This document shows, piece after piece, positions 52,450-60,842 of a DNA stretch of 64,000 nt (the stretch's first letter is position 1; every line of letters begins with the position of its first letter). The notes below the pieces were generated by a model. It made no database searches and had not been told where the DNA came from. It saw only the letters and a program-made list of their open reading frames with translations. The stretch is from the NCBI GenBank assembly GCA_016213845.1, contig JACQZN010000011.1:62001-126000 (forward strand). The letters are read 5' to 3'. The DNA is from Candidatus Wallbacteria bacterium (GTDB lineage: Bacteria > Muiribacteriota > UBA6191 > JACPRK01). The translations under genes were made by a program, and so were the position numbers.

Positions 52450-53511
52450 ATGAACACCACGAACCTCGAATCGCTCGGCTGGAACCCTGTGCTCGCGGAG
52501 AGCTTCTCGCGGCTCTGGCCGTCCGGCCTCACCCCGGCCCGCATCAGCTCCGTTCACGGGAGCGCCTACGACGTCCTCTCGCCGAGTGGGCGATTGCTGG
52601 CCGAGCTCGCCGGCAAGCTTCGCCCCAGCGACGGAGCCGAACGGCCAGCGACCGGCGACTGGGTCGCTCTGGCCGAGCGCGCCGAAGATCGCAGGGCGAC
52701 CATCCACGGCATCCTGCCCAGGCGGACCAAGCTGTCGCGAAAGGTCGCCGGGGCCACCACGCAGGAGCAGGTCGTCGCCGCGAACGTCGACTTGCTCTTC
52801 ATGGTCATGGCCCTGGACGATGATTTCAGTCCGCGACGCGCGGAGCGGTACCTCTCGATTGCCTGGGAGGCTGGCATCCAGCCTGTCATTCTGCTGAACA
52901 AGTCCGACGGCTGTGACGACTTCGCGGAGCGCATTCTGGAGATCGAGGCGGTGGCCCCCGGAGTGCCCGTCCTGGCCCTCAGCGCGCGGACGGGCTCTGG
53001 AATCGAGCAGCTTGCAACGTACCTGACGCCGGGCCGCACGGTTGCGCTGCTGGGCTCGTCGGGTGTCGGCAAGTCGACGCTGGTCAACCGGCTGTCAGGC
53101 TCCGAACTGCTCGAGACCCGGCCGGTCCGGGAGTGCGACGGCAAAGGCCGGCATACGACCACTCACCGGGAACTGGTGCCGCTGCCGCAGGGCGCCATCC
53201 TGATAGACAACCCTGGTCTGCGCGAGCTTCAGCTCTGGGAAGCCCCGGCTGGCGTAGCGGCGACCTTCCATGAGATCGGCGAGCTCGCCTCGGGCTGCCA
53301 GTTCCGCGACTGTACGCACCGGCATGAGCCAGGCTGCGCCGTGAAGGGCGCCGTCGAGACCGGTGAGCTCAGTGCGGAGCGCTTCCGCAGCTGGCAGAAG
53401 CTCGATCGGGAGCAGGCCTACCTGTCCCGGCGCGTCGATCAGCGCGCCCGGCTCGAAGAGAAGCGCCGCTGGCGCACGATCTCCAAGGCCATCCGGCGCA
53501 TGCAGTCCTGA
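52450..53511 (+). CDS. rsgA: Ribosome small subunit-dependent GTPase A
   Basis: 353 residues. The GTPase motifs are in the circularly permuted order typical of RsgA: G4 NKSD before G1 GSSGVGKST, then G3 DNPGLRE. An N-terminal OB-fold (GDWVALAERAED) and a C-terminal zinc motif CQFRDCTHRHEPGC complete it. RsgA helps mature the 30S subunit by removing assembly factors and checking the decoding centre. Conserved Arg/Lys-rich C-terminus. Confidence 0.95.
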   Translation: MNTTNLESLGWNPVLAESFSRLWPSGLTPARISSVHGSAYDVLSPSGRLLAELAGKLRPSDGAERPATGDWVALAERAEDRRATIHGILPRRTKLSRKVAGATTQEQVVAANVDLLFMVMALDDDFSPRRAERYLSIAWEAGIQPVILLNKSDGCDDFAERILEIEAVAPGVPVLALSARTGSGIEQLATYLTPGRTVALLGSSGVGKSTLVNRLSGSELLETRPVRECDGKGRHTTTHRELVPLPQGAILIDNPGLRELQLWEAPAGVAATFHEIGELASGCQFRDCTHRHEPGCAVKGAVETGELSAERFRSWQKLDREQAYLSRRVDQRARLEEKRRWRTISKAIRRMQS

Positions 53512-53574
53512 CGGCCGCGGGGCAGGGCCCTTGCCAATCGCCCGGGCAAACTCCAAGCTGGCTGGCGTACGCCG

Positions 53575-56055
53575 ATGGAACCCAAGCGCCCCGTCTCCCC
53601 GCCAGCCGAGAGCCCCGCCGGGCCGCTCCCCCCCGGCCAGTGGGCCGACCGCGCCTGCCTGCTTGCGCTGCTCGCAGCCTCCACGGTCTTCTTCTGGCCC
53701 GTGCTCTTTGGCGGCGAGACCTTCTACTTTCGCGACACGCTGCTCTACTACTACCCGCAGTCGCTGCTGACGGGACAGGCGTGGCGCGAGGGGCGCATCC
53801 CGCTCTGGGAACCCCGCATCGGTGCAGGTTTCCCGTATCTGGCGGACCCCCACTCTGCGGTCTTCTACCCGCTCACGGCCCTCGTGGCACTTTGCCCCAT
53901 GCCGCGCGGCTACGACCTCTTCACGGCAGCCCACCTGCCGCTGATGGGACTGCCGTTCTTCGTCCTGATGCGTCGGTGGGGCCTGGGCAGAAGCGCGGCA
54001 CTGATGGGCGCGGGCTTGCTGATGTTTTCGGGCTTCACCGTGAGCACGCTCAGCTTGAACGTGATCCGGGCCCAGGCCTGGATGCCGCTCACCATGCTTG
54101 CCTTCGAGGGGTTCCTGCGCACCGGCGGCCGCGGGGCACTGGCGGCCACGGCGCTCCTTCTGGCCGTTCAGTCGCTCGGCTGCGACCCTCAGCACGTGGG
54201 ATTCACGCTTCTGCTGCTTGCGCTGCAGGGCGGCCTGGGCTCCTCGCGGCCAGACACCGGGACGACCGGCCGCTGGAAGCGCGCCCTTCTCGGGGCGGCC
54301 GCGGCGGGGGCGTTCTCGTTCGTCTTGGCGGCGGTGCAGATCCTACCCATGCTGGAGCTCTTCTCGCAGTCGGCCCGCAATGCGGGCGTGAGCCGCCAGG
54401 AGCGGACCCACTACCAGCTTTCTCCGAGCCAGTTGCTCCACAGCATCCTTCCACTCCCATTTCCGGACCCGGCCATGCTTCCGTTCCGAGGGAGCTTTCC
54501 CGGCGGTGTGCCGCCGCTGTACCAGGACATCTACTGGGGACCGATCGCACTCGCCTTCGCGCTGGCCGCCTTCGGGTGGCGCGTCCGCGAGCGCGGCGTG
54601 GCGACCACGGCCGCCCCGTCCCGCCGGGCGGTCAGGGACACTCCGCCGCCCGCCCCCTCGCTCGGCCGGCTCGCACTGCTCTCAGCGGGGCTCGCCACAC
54701 TCGGCTTACTTCTGGCCGTCGGCGACAATCTGCCCTTCTTCGAGCTCTTCACCACCGTCTTCTTCCCGCTCCGCGTCTTCCGCTACCCGGCAAAGTACCT
54801 GATGCTCACAGCCATTGCGCTGGCGATGATGGCTGCAGCCGGCGCCGACGGAGTTGCTCGGGGTCAGGCCGCGAGTACGACCCTCTTCCGTCGCGCGCTT
54901 CTCGCCGCAGGCGGCTTCTTCGCCCTCTGCCTCGTGCTCGTGCGCACCGTGGGCCCTTCTCTTGCTGCGACCTTCCTGGGCGAGTGGTCGGCGGAGCAAC
55001 CGTGGCTCGTCGAGCACCTGGCAGACCAGTGGTTCCTCTCGCTCACGGGAGGAGCGGGCCTCGTGCTCGCCTGTCTTGCGGCACACCACGCCGCCGAGCG
55101 ACGAGAAGCTCTCCGCGGGCCTGTCGTCGCATCTCTCGCCGCCATCGCGCTGCTGGAGCTCGCGCTCGCCACGCGCCAGAGTTGCCCCTCGGCCCCGGAC
55201 TGCTACGTCCAGGACACACCCGCCACTGCCCGCATTCTCCGGCGTGACGCCGGCCCCACCCTCCCGCCGAGATTCGTGGCGCGTCCGCCGGCCCGATTCC
55301 TCGTGCTGGGCGAGGACCCCAGCTCGTACCTCAAGTTGCAACTGGGGCGCCAGCTCATGACGCAGCTCAGGGGCGTACCGCACGGCTGTAACGCGCTGCT
55401 GGCCAGCCCCGCACTGCGGCTGGGCTCCTCGGCGGTGCTCTCGCAATGGTTCCAGACCGCGACCGGCGAGATCTGGGACCGGCTGGCCGCGGCGGCGGGC
55501 GCAGCCTACAGTCTCGAGATCGAGCCTCCGAAGGGGGGGCAACCGCCGGACCTCATCGGCCGCGTGGGCCCACTGACCGTCCGTAAGCTCGCTGGAGCGC
55601 TTCCCCGAGCGTTCGTGGCGACCAGCGCCGTCAGCCAACCCCCTGTCTCGACGCCACCTTGGCCCGAGCCGATGCTGGCGCTCGGCGACACCGCGCTCTT
55701 CGAGCTGCCCGCCGGCGAGCCGCCACGCGCGCTGGCCCCGACGGCTGTCCGCAGTTGCGTCGTCGAAAGCTACGGAGCCGACTCGCTCACCGTCCGCTTC
55801 GACCTCGAGGGCCGCGGCCTGCTGGTCGTGCTCGATCAGTACTACCCCGGATGGGTCGCCTCGGTCGACGGCCGGGAGCGCCCCATTCACCGCGTCGCCG
55901 GTCTCTTCCGAGGCGTGGAGGTCGCCGCCGGAGAGCACCTGCTCCGGATGGAGTATCGCCCCCTGTCCTTCCGCGCGGGCGCAGCGATCAGCGTGGCAGC
56001 GCTGGCGCTTCTGGCCGCCTGGGTCTTCCTTCCACGCCGTCGCACGCCGGTTTGA
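53575..56055 (+). CDS. YfhO-like polytopic membrane protein
   Basis: 826 residues. The N-terminal part has GETFYFRDTLLYYYPQSLL and IPLWEPRIGAGFPYLADPHS, characteristic of YfhO-type predicted glycosyltransferases of the GT-C fold. Some 12 membrane spans lie before residue 600. The end has VVLDQYYPGWVASVDG, a shared feature of the family, followed by a final span. Members are thought to glycosylate lipid carriers or teichoic acids. Its stop is only six bases from the converging gene's stop. Confidence 0.85.
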   Translation: MEPKRPVSPPAESPAGPLPPGQWADRACLLALLAASTVFFWPVLFGGETFYFRDTLLYYYPQSLLTGQAWREGRIPLWEPRIGAGFPYLADPHSAVFYPLTALVALCPMPRGYDLFTAAHLPLMGLPFFVLMRRWGLGRSAALMGAGLLMFSGFTVSTLSLNVIRAQAWMPLTMLAFEGFLRTGGRGALAATALLLAVQSLGCDPQHVGFTLLLLALQGGLGSSRPDTGTTGRWKRALLGAAAAGAFSFVLAAVQILPMLELFSQSARNAGVSRQERTHYQLSPSQLLHSILPLPFPDPAMLPFRGSFPGGVPPLYQDIYWGPIALAFALAAFGWRVRERGVATTAAPSRRAVRDTPPPAPSLGRLALLSAGLATLGLLLAVGDNLPFFELFTTVFFPLRVFRYPAKYLMLTAIALAMMAAAGADGVARGQAASTTLFRRALLAAGGFFALCLVLVRTVGPSLAATFLGEWSAEQPWLVEHLADQWFLSLTGGAGLVLACLAAHHAAERREALRGPVVASLAAIALLELALATRQSCPSAPDCYVQDTPATARILRRDAGPTLPPRFVARPPARFLVLGEDPSSYLKLQLGRQLMTQLRGVPHGCNALLASPALRLGSSAVLSQWFQTATGEIWDRLAAAAGAAYSLEIEPPKGGQPPDLIGRVGPLTVRKLAGALPRAFVATSAVSQPPVSTPPWPEPMLALGDTALFELPAGEPPRALAPTAVRSCVVESYGADSLTVRFDLEGRGLLVVLDQYYPGWVASVDGRERPIHRVAGLFRGVEVAAGEHLLRMEYRPLSFRAGAAISVAALALLAAWVFLPRRRTPV

Positions 56056-56061
56056 CGCGCG

Positions 56062-57369
56062 TCATGAGGGCGCTGGCGGCACTGGCGGGAGCAGGACCAC
56101 GAAGGTGGCGCCCGTGCCTGTCCTGCTCTCCACCCAGATCTGTCCGCCGTGGGCTTGCACGTAATCCCGGCAGATGGCCAACCCCAGGCCGCTTCCCTTG
56201 ATCTTGCGGTCGGAGTGAGTCGATCGGTGGAATCGCTCGAAGATCCTCACGTGCTCGGTTTCTGGGATGCCGTCGCCGTGGTCGGAGACCTCCAGCCTCA
56301 CCTGTCCGGCCTCAGCCGCACAAGCCTTCACCTGGATCGTATCGCTCTCGCGGGAGTACTTGATGGCGTTACCGACCAGGTTGTCGAGCACGCGCACGAG
56401 CTTCATGCGATCGCACCTCAGCGTGAGCTCGCCATCGGGGGAGTGGACCGAGATCCTCTGCCCGCGATCCGCCGCCAGCCACTCCAGGCCGCGGGCACAA
56501 TCGTGCACCAGCTCCGTGATACTGACGTCCTCCAGGAGCAACTGCACCTGGCCGCTGGTGATCACGAAGAAATCGAGCAGATCGTCCATCAGCCGCAGCA
56601 CTTTCCGGAGGTTTCGGGTGACCATGTCGGCGGTGCTCTTGCGGCGATCCGGCGGCGTATCCGCCGTCGCCAGGAGCGGCATCGCACAGAAGACGCTCGA
56701 GAGCGGCGACCGGATGTCGTGGGCCGCCATCGACCGGAACTGGGCGCTCAGGCTGGAGAGCTCGTCGAGCCGCTCGACCGTTGAATCGAAGCGCTCGAGA
56801 AGACCCGAAAGCTCCGACGACTCCTCGATAGCGCCGGCCTCGGGCGAGACGCGCACCTTGAAGTCTCCCTGCGCCAGCCGCTCGAACCCTGACCAGAGCC
56901 GCTCCATGACGCCGCGGATGCGTAGCTCGCGTGCCTCGGACTCGCGCGCCAGCCGTTTCACGTCCTCGAGCAGCCGATGGCGCTCGATGGCGTAGCGTAG
57001 GAACCTCGTCAGGACATTGGCCGTCACCAGTCCCTTCACGAGGTAGTCCTGCGCGCCGCTCTTCACTGCCTCGATCGCCACTGTCTCGTCGCCGTCGCCT
57101 GTGAGCACCACGACAGGCAGCTCGGGCACCTGGTCATGGATGCGGCGGAAGGTCTCCAGCCCTTTGCTGTCGGGCAAAGTTAGGTCGACCAGGACGATGT
57201 CGAAGCCTCCGCCTACCAGCTCGTCGATGCCCGACGCGAGCCTGTCGGCCAGCGTCACCTCGAAGTCCGGTGCCGACGACGAATCACCGCGCGTTTTCGT
57301 CAGCATCTGACGGATGAACTGCGCGTCCACCGGATTGTCTTCGATGACGAGTGCCCTGGTTTTCGGCAT
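56062..57369 (-). CDS. Response regulator receiver-histidine kinase hybrid
   Basis: 435 residues with a receiver domain first: DNPVD acid pair, phospho-acceptor Asp62 in VLVDLTLPD, a Thr in VVLTGDG and Lys112. After a linker comes a histidine kinase: H-box SMAAHDIRSPLSS (His217), N-box LVGNAIKYS, G1 DHGDGIP and G2 GSGLGLAICRD. It is cytoplasmic, without membrane spans. Input probably comes from another kinase that phosphorylates the receiver. No DNA-binding domain, so the output partner is elsewhere. Confidence 0.92.
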   Translation of the reverse strand: MPKTRALVIEDNPVDAQFIRQMLTKTRGDSSSAPDFEVTLADRLASGIDELVGGGFDIVLVDLTLPDSKGLETFRRIHDQVPELPVVVLTGDGDETVAIEAVKSGAQDYLVKGLVTANVLTRFLRYAIERHRLLEDVKRLARESEARELRIRGVMERLWSGFERLAQGDFKVRVSPEAGAIEESSELSGLLERFDSTVERLDELSSLSAQFRSMAAHDIRSPLSSVFCAMPLLATADTPPDRRKSTADMVTRNLRKVLRLMDDLLDFFVITSGQVQLLLEDVSITELVHDCARGLEWLAADRGQRISVHSPDGELTLRCDRMKLVRVLDNLVGNAIKYSRESDTIQVKACAAEAGQVRLEVSDHGDGIPETEHVRIFERFHRSTHSDRKIKGSGLGLAICRDYVQAHGGQIWVESRTGTGATFVVLLPPVPPAPS

Positions 57370-57435
57370 GATCGCCTAAGGCCGGCTCCCCCGGCTTCGA
57401 GGTCGAGAGCCGACACCCCAGTATACGTCACCTCT

Positions 57436-57567
57436 CTAGCGCCCGGCAGCAACTCCGCGTCGGATGCGGGTCCAGACCGCTGCTGCCGCGAGCAGCCACA
57501 TGGCGTCCCAGCCAACCGGAACCGGGCCGGTTCCTTCCAGATCGCACGAGCCGCCGGAGAGGCTCAC
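57436..57567 (-). CDS. Small coupled ORF with sorting-signal-like sequence
   Basis: 43 residues: SGGSCDLEGTGPVPVGWD, then MWLLAAAAVW and a basic end RIRRGVAAGR. The GTG start at 57567 overlaps the upstream stop as GTGA, a classic coupled arrangement. A Cys near a short hydrophobic stretch and Arg-rich tail resembles tripartite C-terminal sorting signals of the MYXO-CTERM type, although here it would be a whole tiny protein. No other reading of this gap makes sense, but the ORF could be chance. Confidence 0.35.
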   Translation of the reverse strand: MSLSGGSCDLEGTGPVPVGWDAMWLLAAAAVWTRIRRGVAAGR

Positions 57568-59558
57568 ATCGCCAGGAGCTCCCGGCGGCGCACCTCCAGG
57601 GCGGCGGCCTCGGAGTCGCCGACGCTTGCGTCGGGCTCGGTGAGGCGCTTCAGGAGGCGCCGGGCGCTCTCGCGCCGATCGGACTTCAGAACGCTCTCGG
57701 CGACGTCGAGGGCGAACGGCCGGAGGGCCCCCCGGATCCATTCGAGACCGAAACGCTCTACCAGAGCTTTCAGACCTTTTGTATCCCGGACATCGATCAC
57801 CAGACTGAAGAGGCCTTCCTTGAGCAGGCCCGCGTCGAGAGCGCCGGCCGGTTCTATCACGGTGCGGACGGGTCTGGCCGGGCCGCTCGAGGCCGAGGTG
57901 GCCGGCGCCGAGCCGGGTTCGCAGGCGGCAATGGCGCGCAAGTAGCAGCCGACGGAGTCCCGGGCCAGCTGGCCGGGCGTCAGCCGACCGCTGGCGGCGA
58001 CCAGGGGGCGCTTGTCGTGGAGCTCGCCGACGGTCCGGACCAGCGTCGCCAGCGCTCGCGCCCGGAGCGCCTCGAGGCCGGCGTCGCCCGGGTGCGCCCG
58101 CGCCAGGCGTGCCAGGTGGCCCAGCGCCTCCGCGGCCCGGTCGCCGGCCACGGTCTGGCCGCCGAGAAGCCAGCCGATCAACCGCAGCCTGTCGCGCAGC
58201 TCGAGGTCGTTGCCGCCCGTGAGCTTCGCGGCGGATTCGGGACCCAGCGCGGCCCGCCGCTCGCGCACGGCACGCAGGGTGTAGAGCGCCCAGCCGCTGG
58301 CCAGCCCCCGGGCCCGGTCGCTGTCGTGCTGCAGCTCCCGGGAGGCAGCCAGCGTCCGCCAGGCCAGCTCCTCGGCCTGGGCGTACCGACCTTCCGAGAC
58401 CAGCAGACCCGCGCGGACACCCGCGGTACTCAGGCTCCGGGGCCAGCCCTCCCGGATGCGGTCCGCGTGCCGGACCGCCGCAGCCGTGTCGCCGGCGATC
58501 CAGGCCGGCAGCGACCACTCGAAGTGTCTCCAGACCGGCGGCAGCGAGAAGAGCGCGTCGGCGACAAGAAAGGTCGTGGCCAGCGCCATGGCCGCGTACG
58601 CCACCAAGCAGCTACGGCGCGCCAGCCGCCCTTCCCCCGGAGGCAGCGGCGCGCGCGCGACCGCGGTCTCGAACGGCCGGAAGGCGACTTCCCGCAAGTT
58701 CACGCGCCAGGCAAGCTCGCCGGTCGTGTCGACCAGCCGGAAGCGCGCGCGTGCGAAGAGCCGGTAGGTGAGATAGCGGCGGTCGGTGGCGAAGACGGCG
58801 TTTCCGGTACCGCGCCGCGCGCCCTCGCAGAGGAAGGCACCCGCGCCGAAGACGGCCATGCCGGCCGCCGCCCAACCCGGCACCATCCCCTCGCCGATCC
58901 ACCAGAGCACCGCCGGCGCGGAGAGGAACCAGGCGACCGACATCGTCGTTAGCGCTGCCCTGCGCCTCAGCAGGAGCAGCGCCATCACCAGGAGCGGCAT
59001 CAGCAGCCAGAGTTTCAAGTGAGCCGCCCGTCCCTCGGAGGCCCCCATCGCCGTGACGTAGACGCATAGGACCGGTCCCGAGAGCCAAAGGGTCACTTCA
59101 CTCGCAATCGCGAACGGCGCGCTGGTCGTCGGGAGCCCGGAGAGCCAGTAGTAGCCGCACAACGTCTCGCCAGGCCGCAGCTGGCGGCGGACATCGGCCA
59201 GCATCGCGGGCATGAAGCCGGCCAGCCGCGACTCGTCGACTGCGGTGTCGGCCACCAGCGACCGGTACCACGCGTAGCGCCCCTGCGCCGTCGCCGCGTC
59301 CGCGATGCCCATCGCGACGAACAGCGCGAGCACCGACCAGCAGAGCGTTGCGCCTTCGGCCGGGCCAATCGCGTCGAGCGGGTGCCGCGACACGTACCAC
59401 CACGCCCACGCACCCCACGCGCCCATCGCCACGAACACGGGGCCGTACATGTTCAACGCCCCCGACATCATCCAGTCGAACAACCGCGGCTGCTTCCAGA
59501 AGACCCAGGCCAGCATCGCCAGCGGAAACGCAATGTTGAAGAACTGGAGCGCGTCCAT
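57564..59558 (-). CDS. Polytopic membrane protein with TPR-like C-terminus
   Basis: 664 residues. Residues 1-265 have about six membrane spans (LAMLAWVFWKQPRLFDWMMS, LWLLMPLLVMALLLL). A PH-like segment (NAVFATDRRYLTYRLFARAR) follows, then another span and a helical C-terminus with rhomboid-like or TPR-like pairs. It is encoded with the zinc-ribbon protein upstream (75-bp gap). Function unknown. Confidence 0.75.
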   Translation of the reverse strand: MDALQFFNIAFPLAMLAWVFWKQPRLFDWMMSGALNMYGPVFVAMGAWGAWAWWYVSRHPLDAIGPAEGATLCWSVLALFVAMGIADAATAQGRYAWYRSLVADTAVDESRLAGFMPAMLADVRRQLRPGETLCGYYWLSGLPTTSAPFAIASEVTLWLSGPVLCVYVTAMGASEGRAAHLKLWLLMPLLVMALLLLRRRAALTTMSVAWFLSAPAVLWWIGEGMVPGWAAAGMAVFGAGAFLCEGARRGTGNAVFATDRRYLTYRLFARARFRLVDTTGELAWRVNLREVAFRPFETAVARAPLPPGEGRLARRSCLVAYAAMALATTFLVADALFSLPPVWRHFEWSLPAWIAGDTAAAVRHADRIREGWPRSLSTAGVRAGLLVSEGRYAQAEELAWRTLAASRELQHDSDRARGLASGWALYTLRAVRERRAALGPESAAKLTGGNDLELRDRLRLIGWLLGGQTVAGDRAAEALGHLARLARAHPGDAGLEALRARALATLVRTVGELHDKRPLVAASGRLTPGQLARDSVGCYLRAIAACEPGSAPATSASSGPARPVRTVIEPAGALDAGLLKEGLFSLVIDVRDTKGLKALVERFGLEWIRGALRPFALDVAESVLKSDRRESARRLLKRLTEPDASVGDSEAAALEVRRRELLAM

Positions 59559-59632
59559 CGTGCCGACCTCAGCTTTCGCGGCCGTTCATCGCCGCGCCCC
59601 GACGTGCTCCCGCGGGCGGGGGCGCGGCGGCG

Positions 59633-60694
59633 TCACGGACCACCGGCCCCGGGGACCGCGACCCGCACGAGCGAGCCCAGTCCGTTGAGCTCTCCCTGAC
59701 ACACCCCGCCGACCCGCAGCGCCGCGAACAGGGCCGCGTCCGGCTCGTGTTCGTAGACCTTCCCCGTCGACGGGTCTTTCAACTCCAGCGAGTACACTTC
59801 GGTCCGCTTTCCTTCCCGCTCGCCCGGGCCCAGCTCGAGCGAAGGCCACTGGGCCGACGTGTCGTTGCCGGACGCGCGCTGGGTGCGGACCACCTTCCAT
59901 TTGAGGACTTCGTAGGTGAGCTTCGGCGCGTAGACCGGATCGCTGCGGTAGACGGGCTCCGAGACCCAGCGCTCCTTCTGCCGGTTTTCGAAGACCGGCA
60001 CGTTCTCGTAGATCTCCTTGAAGTACCCGTTGCCCAGGTCCTTCGTGCCGACCTTCTTGCGCTGAGTGCCGGTCTGCACTCGCTCCGAGTAGCTCTGACG
60101 CACCTGCCTCGTGCCGGTCCGCACCTTGTTGTAGTGGTGCACCTCGGAGCGCCGGGAGAGCTCCCGCGCCCCGGAAGGCAGCGTCCAGCCGTTCTCGATG
60201 ACGGGCTGCTGGCGCTCGAAATCGACGGCGCGGCTCCAGGATGCCGACTGCACGATCAGCTCGTGGGCGCTGCGGCGCGTGGCGAGGAAACCCAGCACCA
60301 GCAGCACCGCCAGCAGCCCGCCCGCCACCTTCATCCCCCAGCTCCCGCCTGGCGCGGACGGAGGTGGCTGCCGAAGACTCGCCGGAGGCTTCGACTCCTC
60401 GACGTCACACACGACCCGAGCCCGCCCCTCGCCCGCTTCCGCGTTGCACTGCCGGCACGCCCGCTCAGAGGCCCGGTTCGAAGTCCCGCAGTAGGCGCAG
60501 AGCCAGTCGGCGCCCCCCCGCGCCAGCGCCAGCGACTCTCCGTCGCCGACGGCCGCCGCCCCCTCGTCGTACTCGAAGGCGACCCCCTCTCGCGCTTGTC
60601 CGCACCCTCCGCACTTCACGTCCCGTCCGCGGTTGCGGCCGCCGCAGTTCGGACACTTCCAGCTTCCTTCCTTGATGACCTCTTCCACGGGCAC
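59633..60694 (-). CDS. Double zinc-ribbon membrane protein
   Basis: 353 residues. Two treble-clef ribbons: CPNCGGRNRGRDVKCGGCG (14-32) and CAYCGTSNRASERACRQCN (66-84), similar to RanBP2-type fingers. A membrane span (VAGGLLAVLLVLGFLAT) follows, then a beta-rich outer domain with repeated basic and aromatic strands (YNKVRTGTRQVRQSYSERVQ, RWVSEPVYRSDPVYAPKLTY). The cytoplasmic ribbons and outer domain suggest a scaffold spanning the membrane. Its partner is probably the membrane protein downstream. Confidence 0.78.
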   Translation of the reverse strand: MPVEEVIKEGSWKCPNCGGRNRGRDVKCGGCGQAREGVAFEYDEGAAAVGDGESLALARGGADWLCAYCGTSNRASERACRQCNAEAGEGRARVVCDVEESKPPASLRQPPPSAPGGSWGMKVAGGLLAVLLVLGFLATRRSAHELIVQSASWSRAVDFERQQPVIENGWTLPSGARELSRRSEVHHYNKVRTGTRQVRQSYSERVQTGTQRKKVGTKDLGNGYFKEIYENVPVFENRQKERWVSEPVYRSDPVYAPKLTYEVLKWKVVRTQRASGNDTSAQWPSLELGPGEREGKRTEVYSLELKDPSTGKVYEHEPDAALFAALRVGGVCQGELNGLGSLVRVAVPGAGGP

Positions 60695-60842
60695 CTCCGT
60701 CGCGACGCGGCCTCCGGGACCAACCCTAGCCGATTTCGCGCCTGAATGTCACTCGCCCCGTATCAGCCGATTTCATCACGTTTGAGCGCCATTTGAGCGG
60801 GCCGCCGCCTAGCATCCGCGGCTTCCGAGACGAAAGGAGACG

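Noticed and set aside
57436-58518. 360-residue minus-strand frame over the end of the membrane protein
   Set aside because: Only its last 43 codons lie outside the real gene; the rest is a shadow. Just the coupled small ORF was kept.
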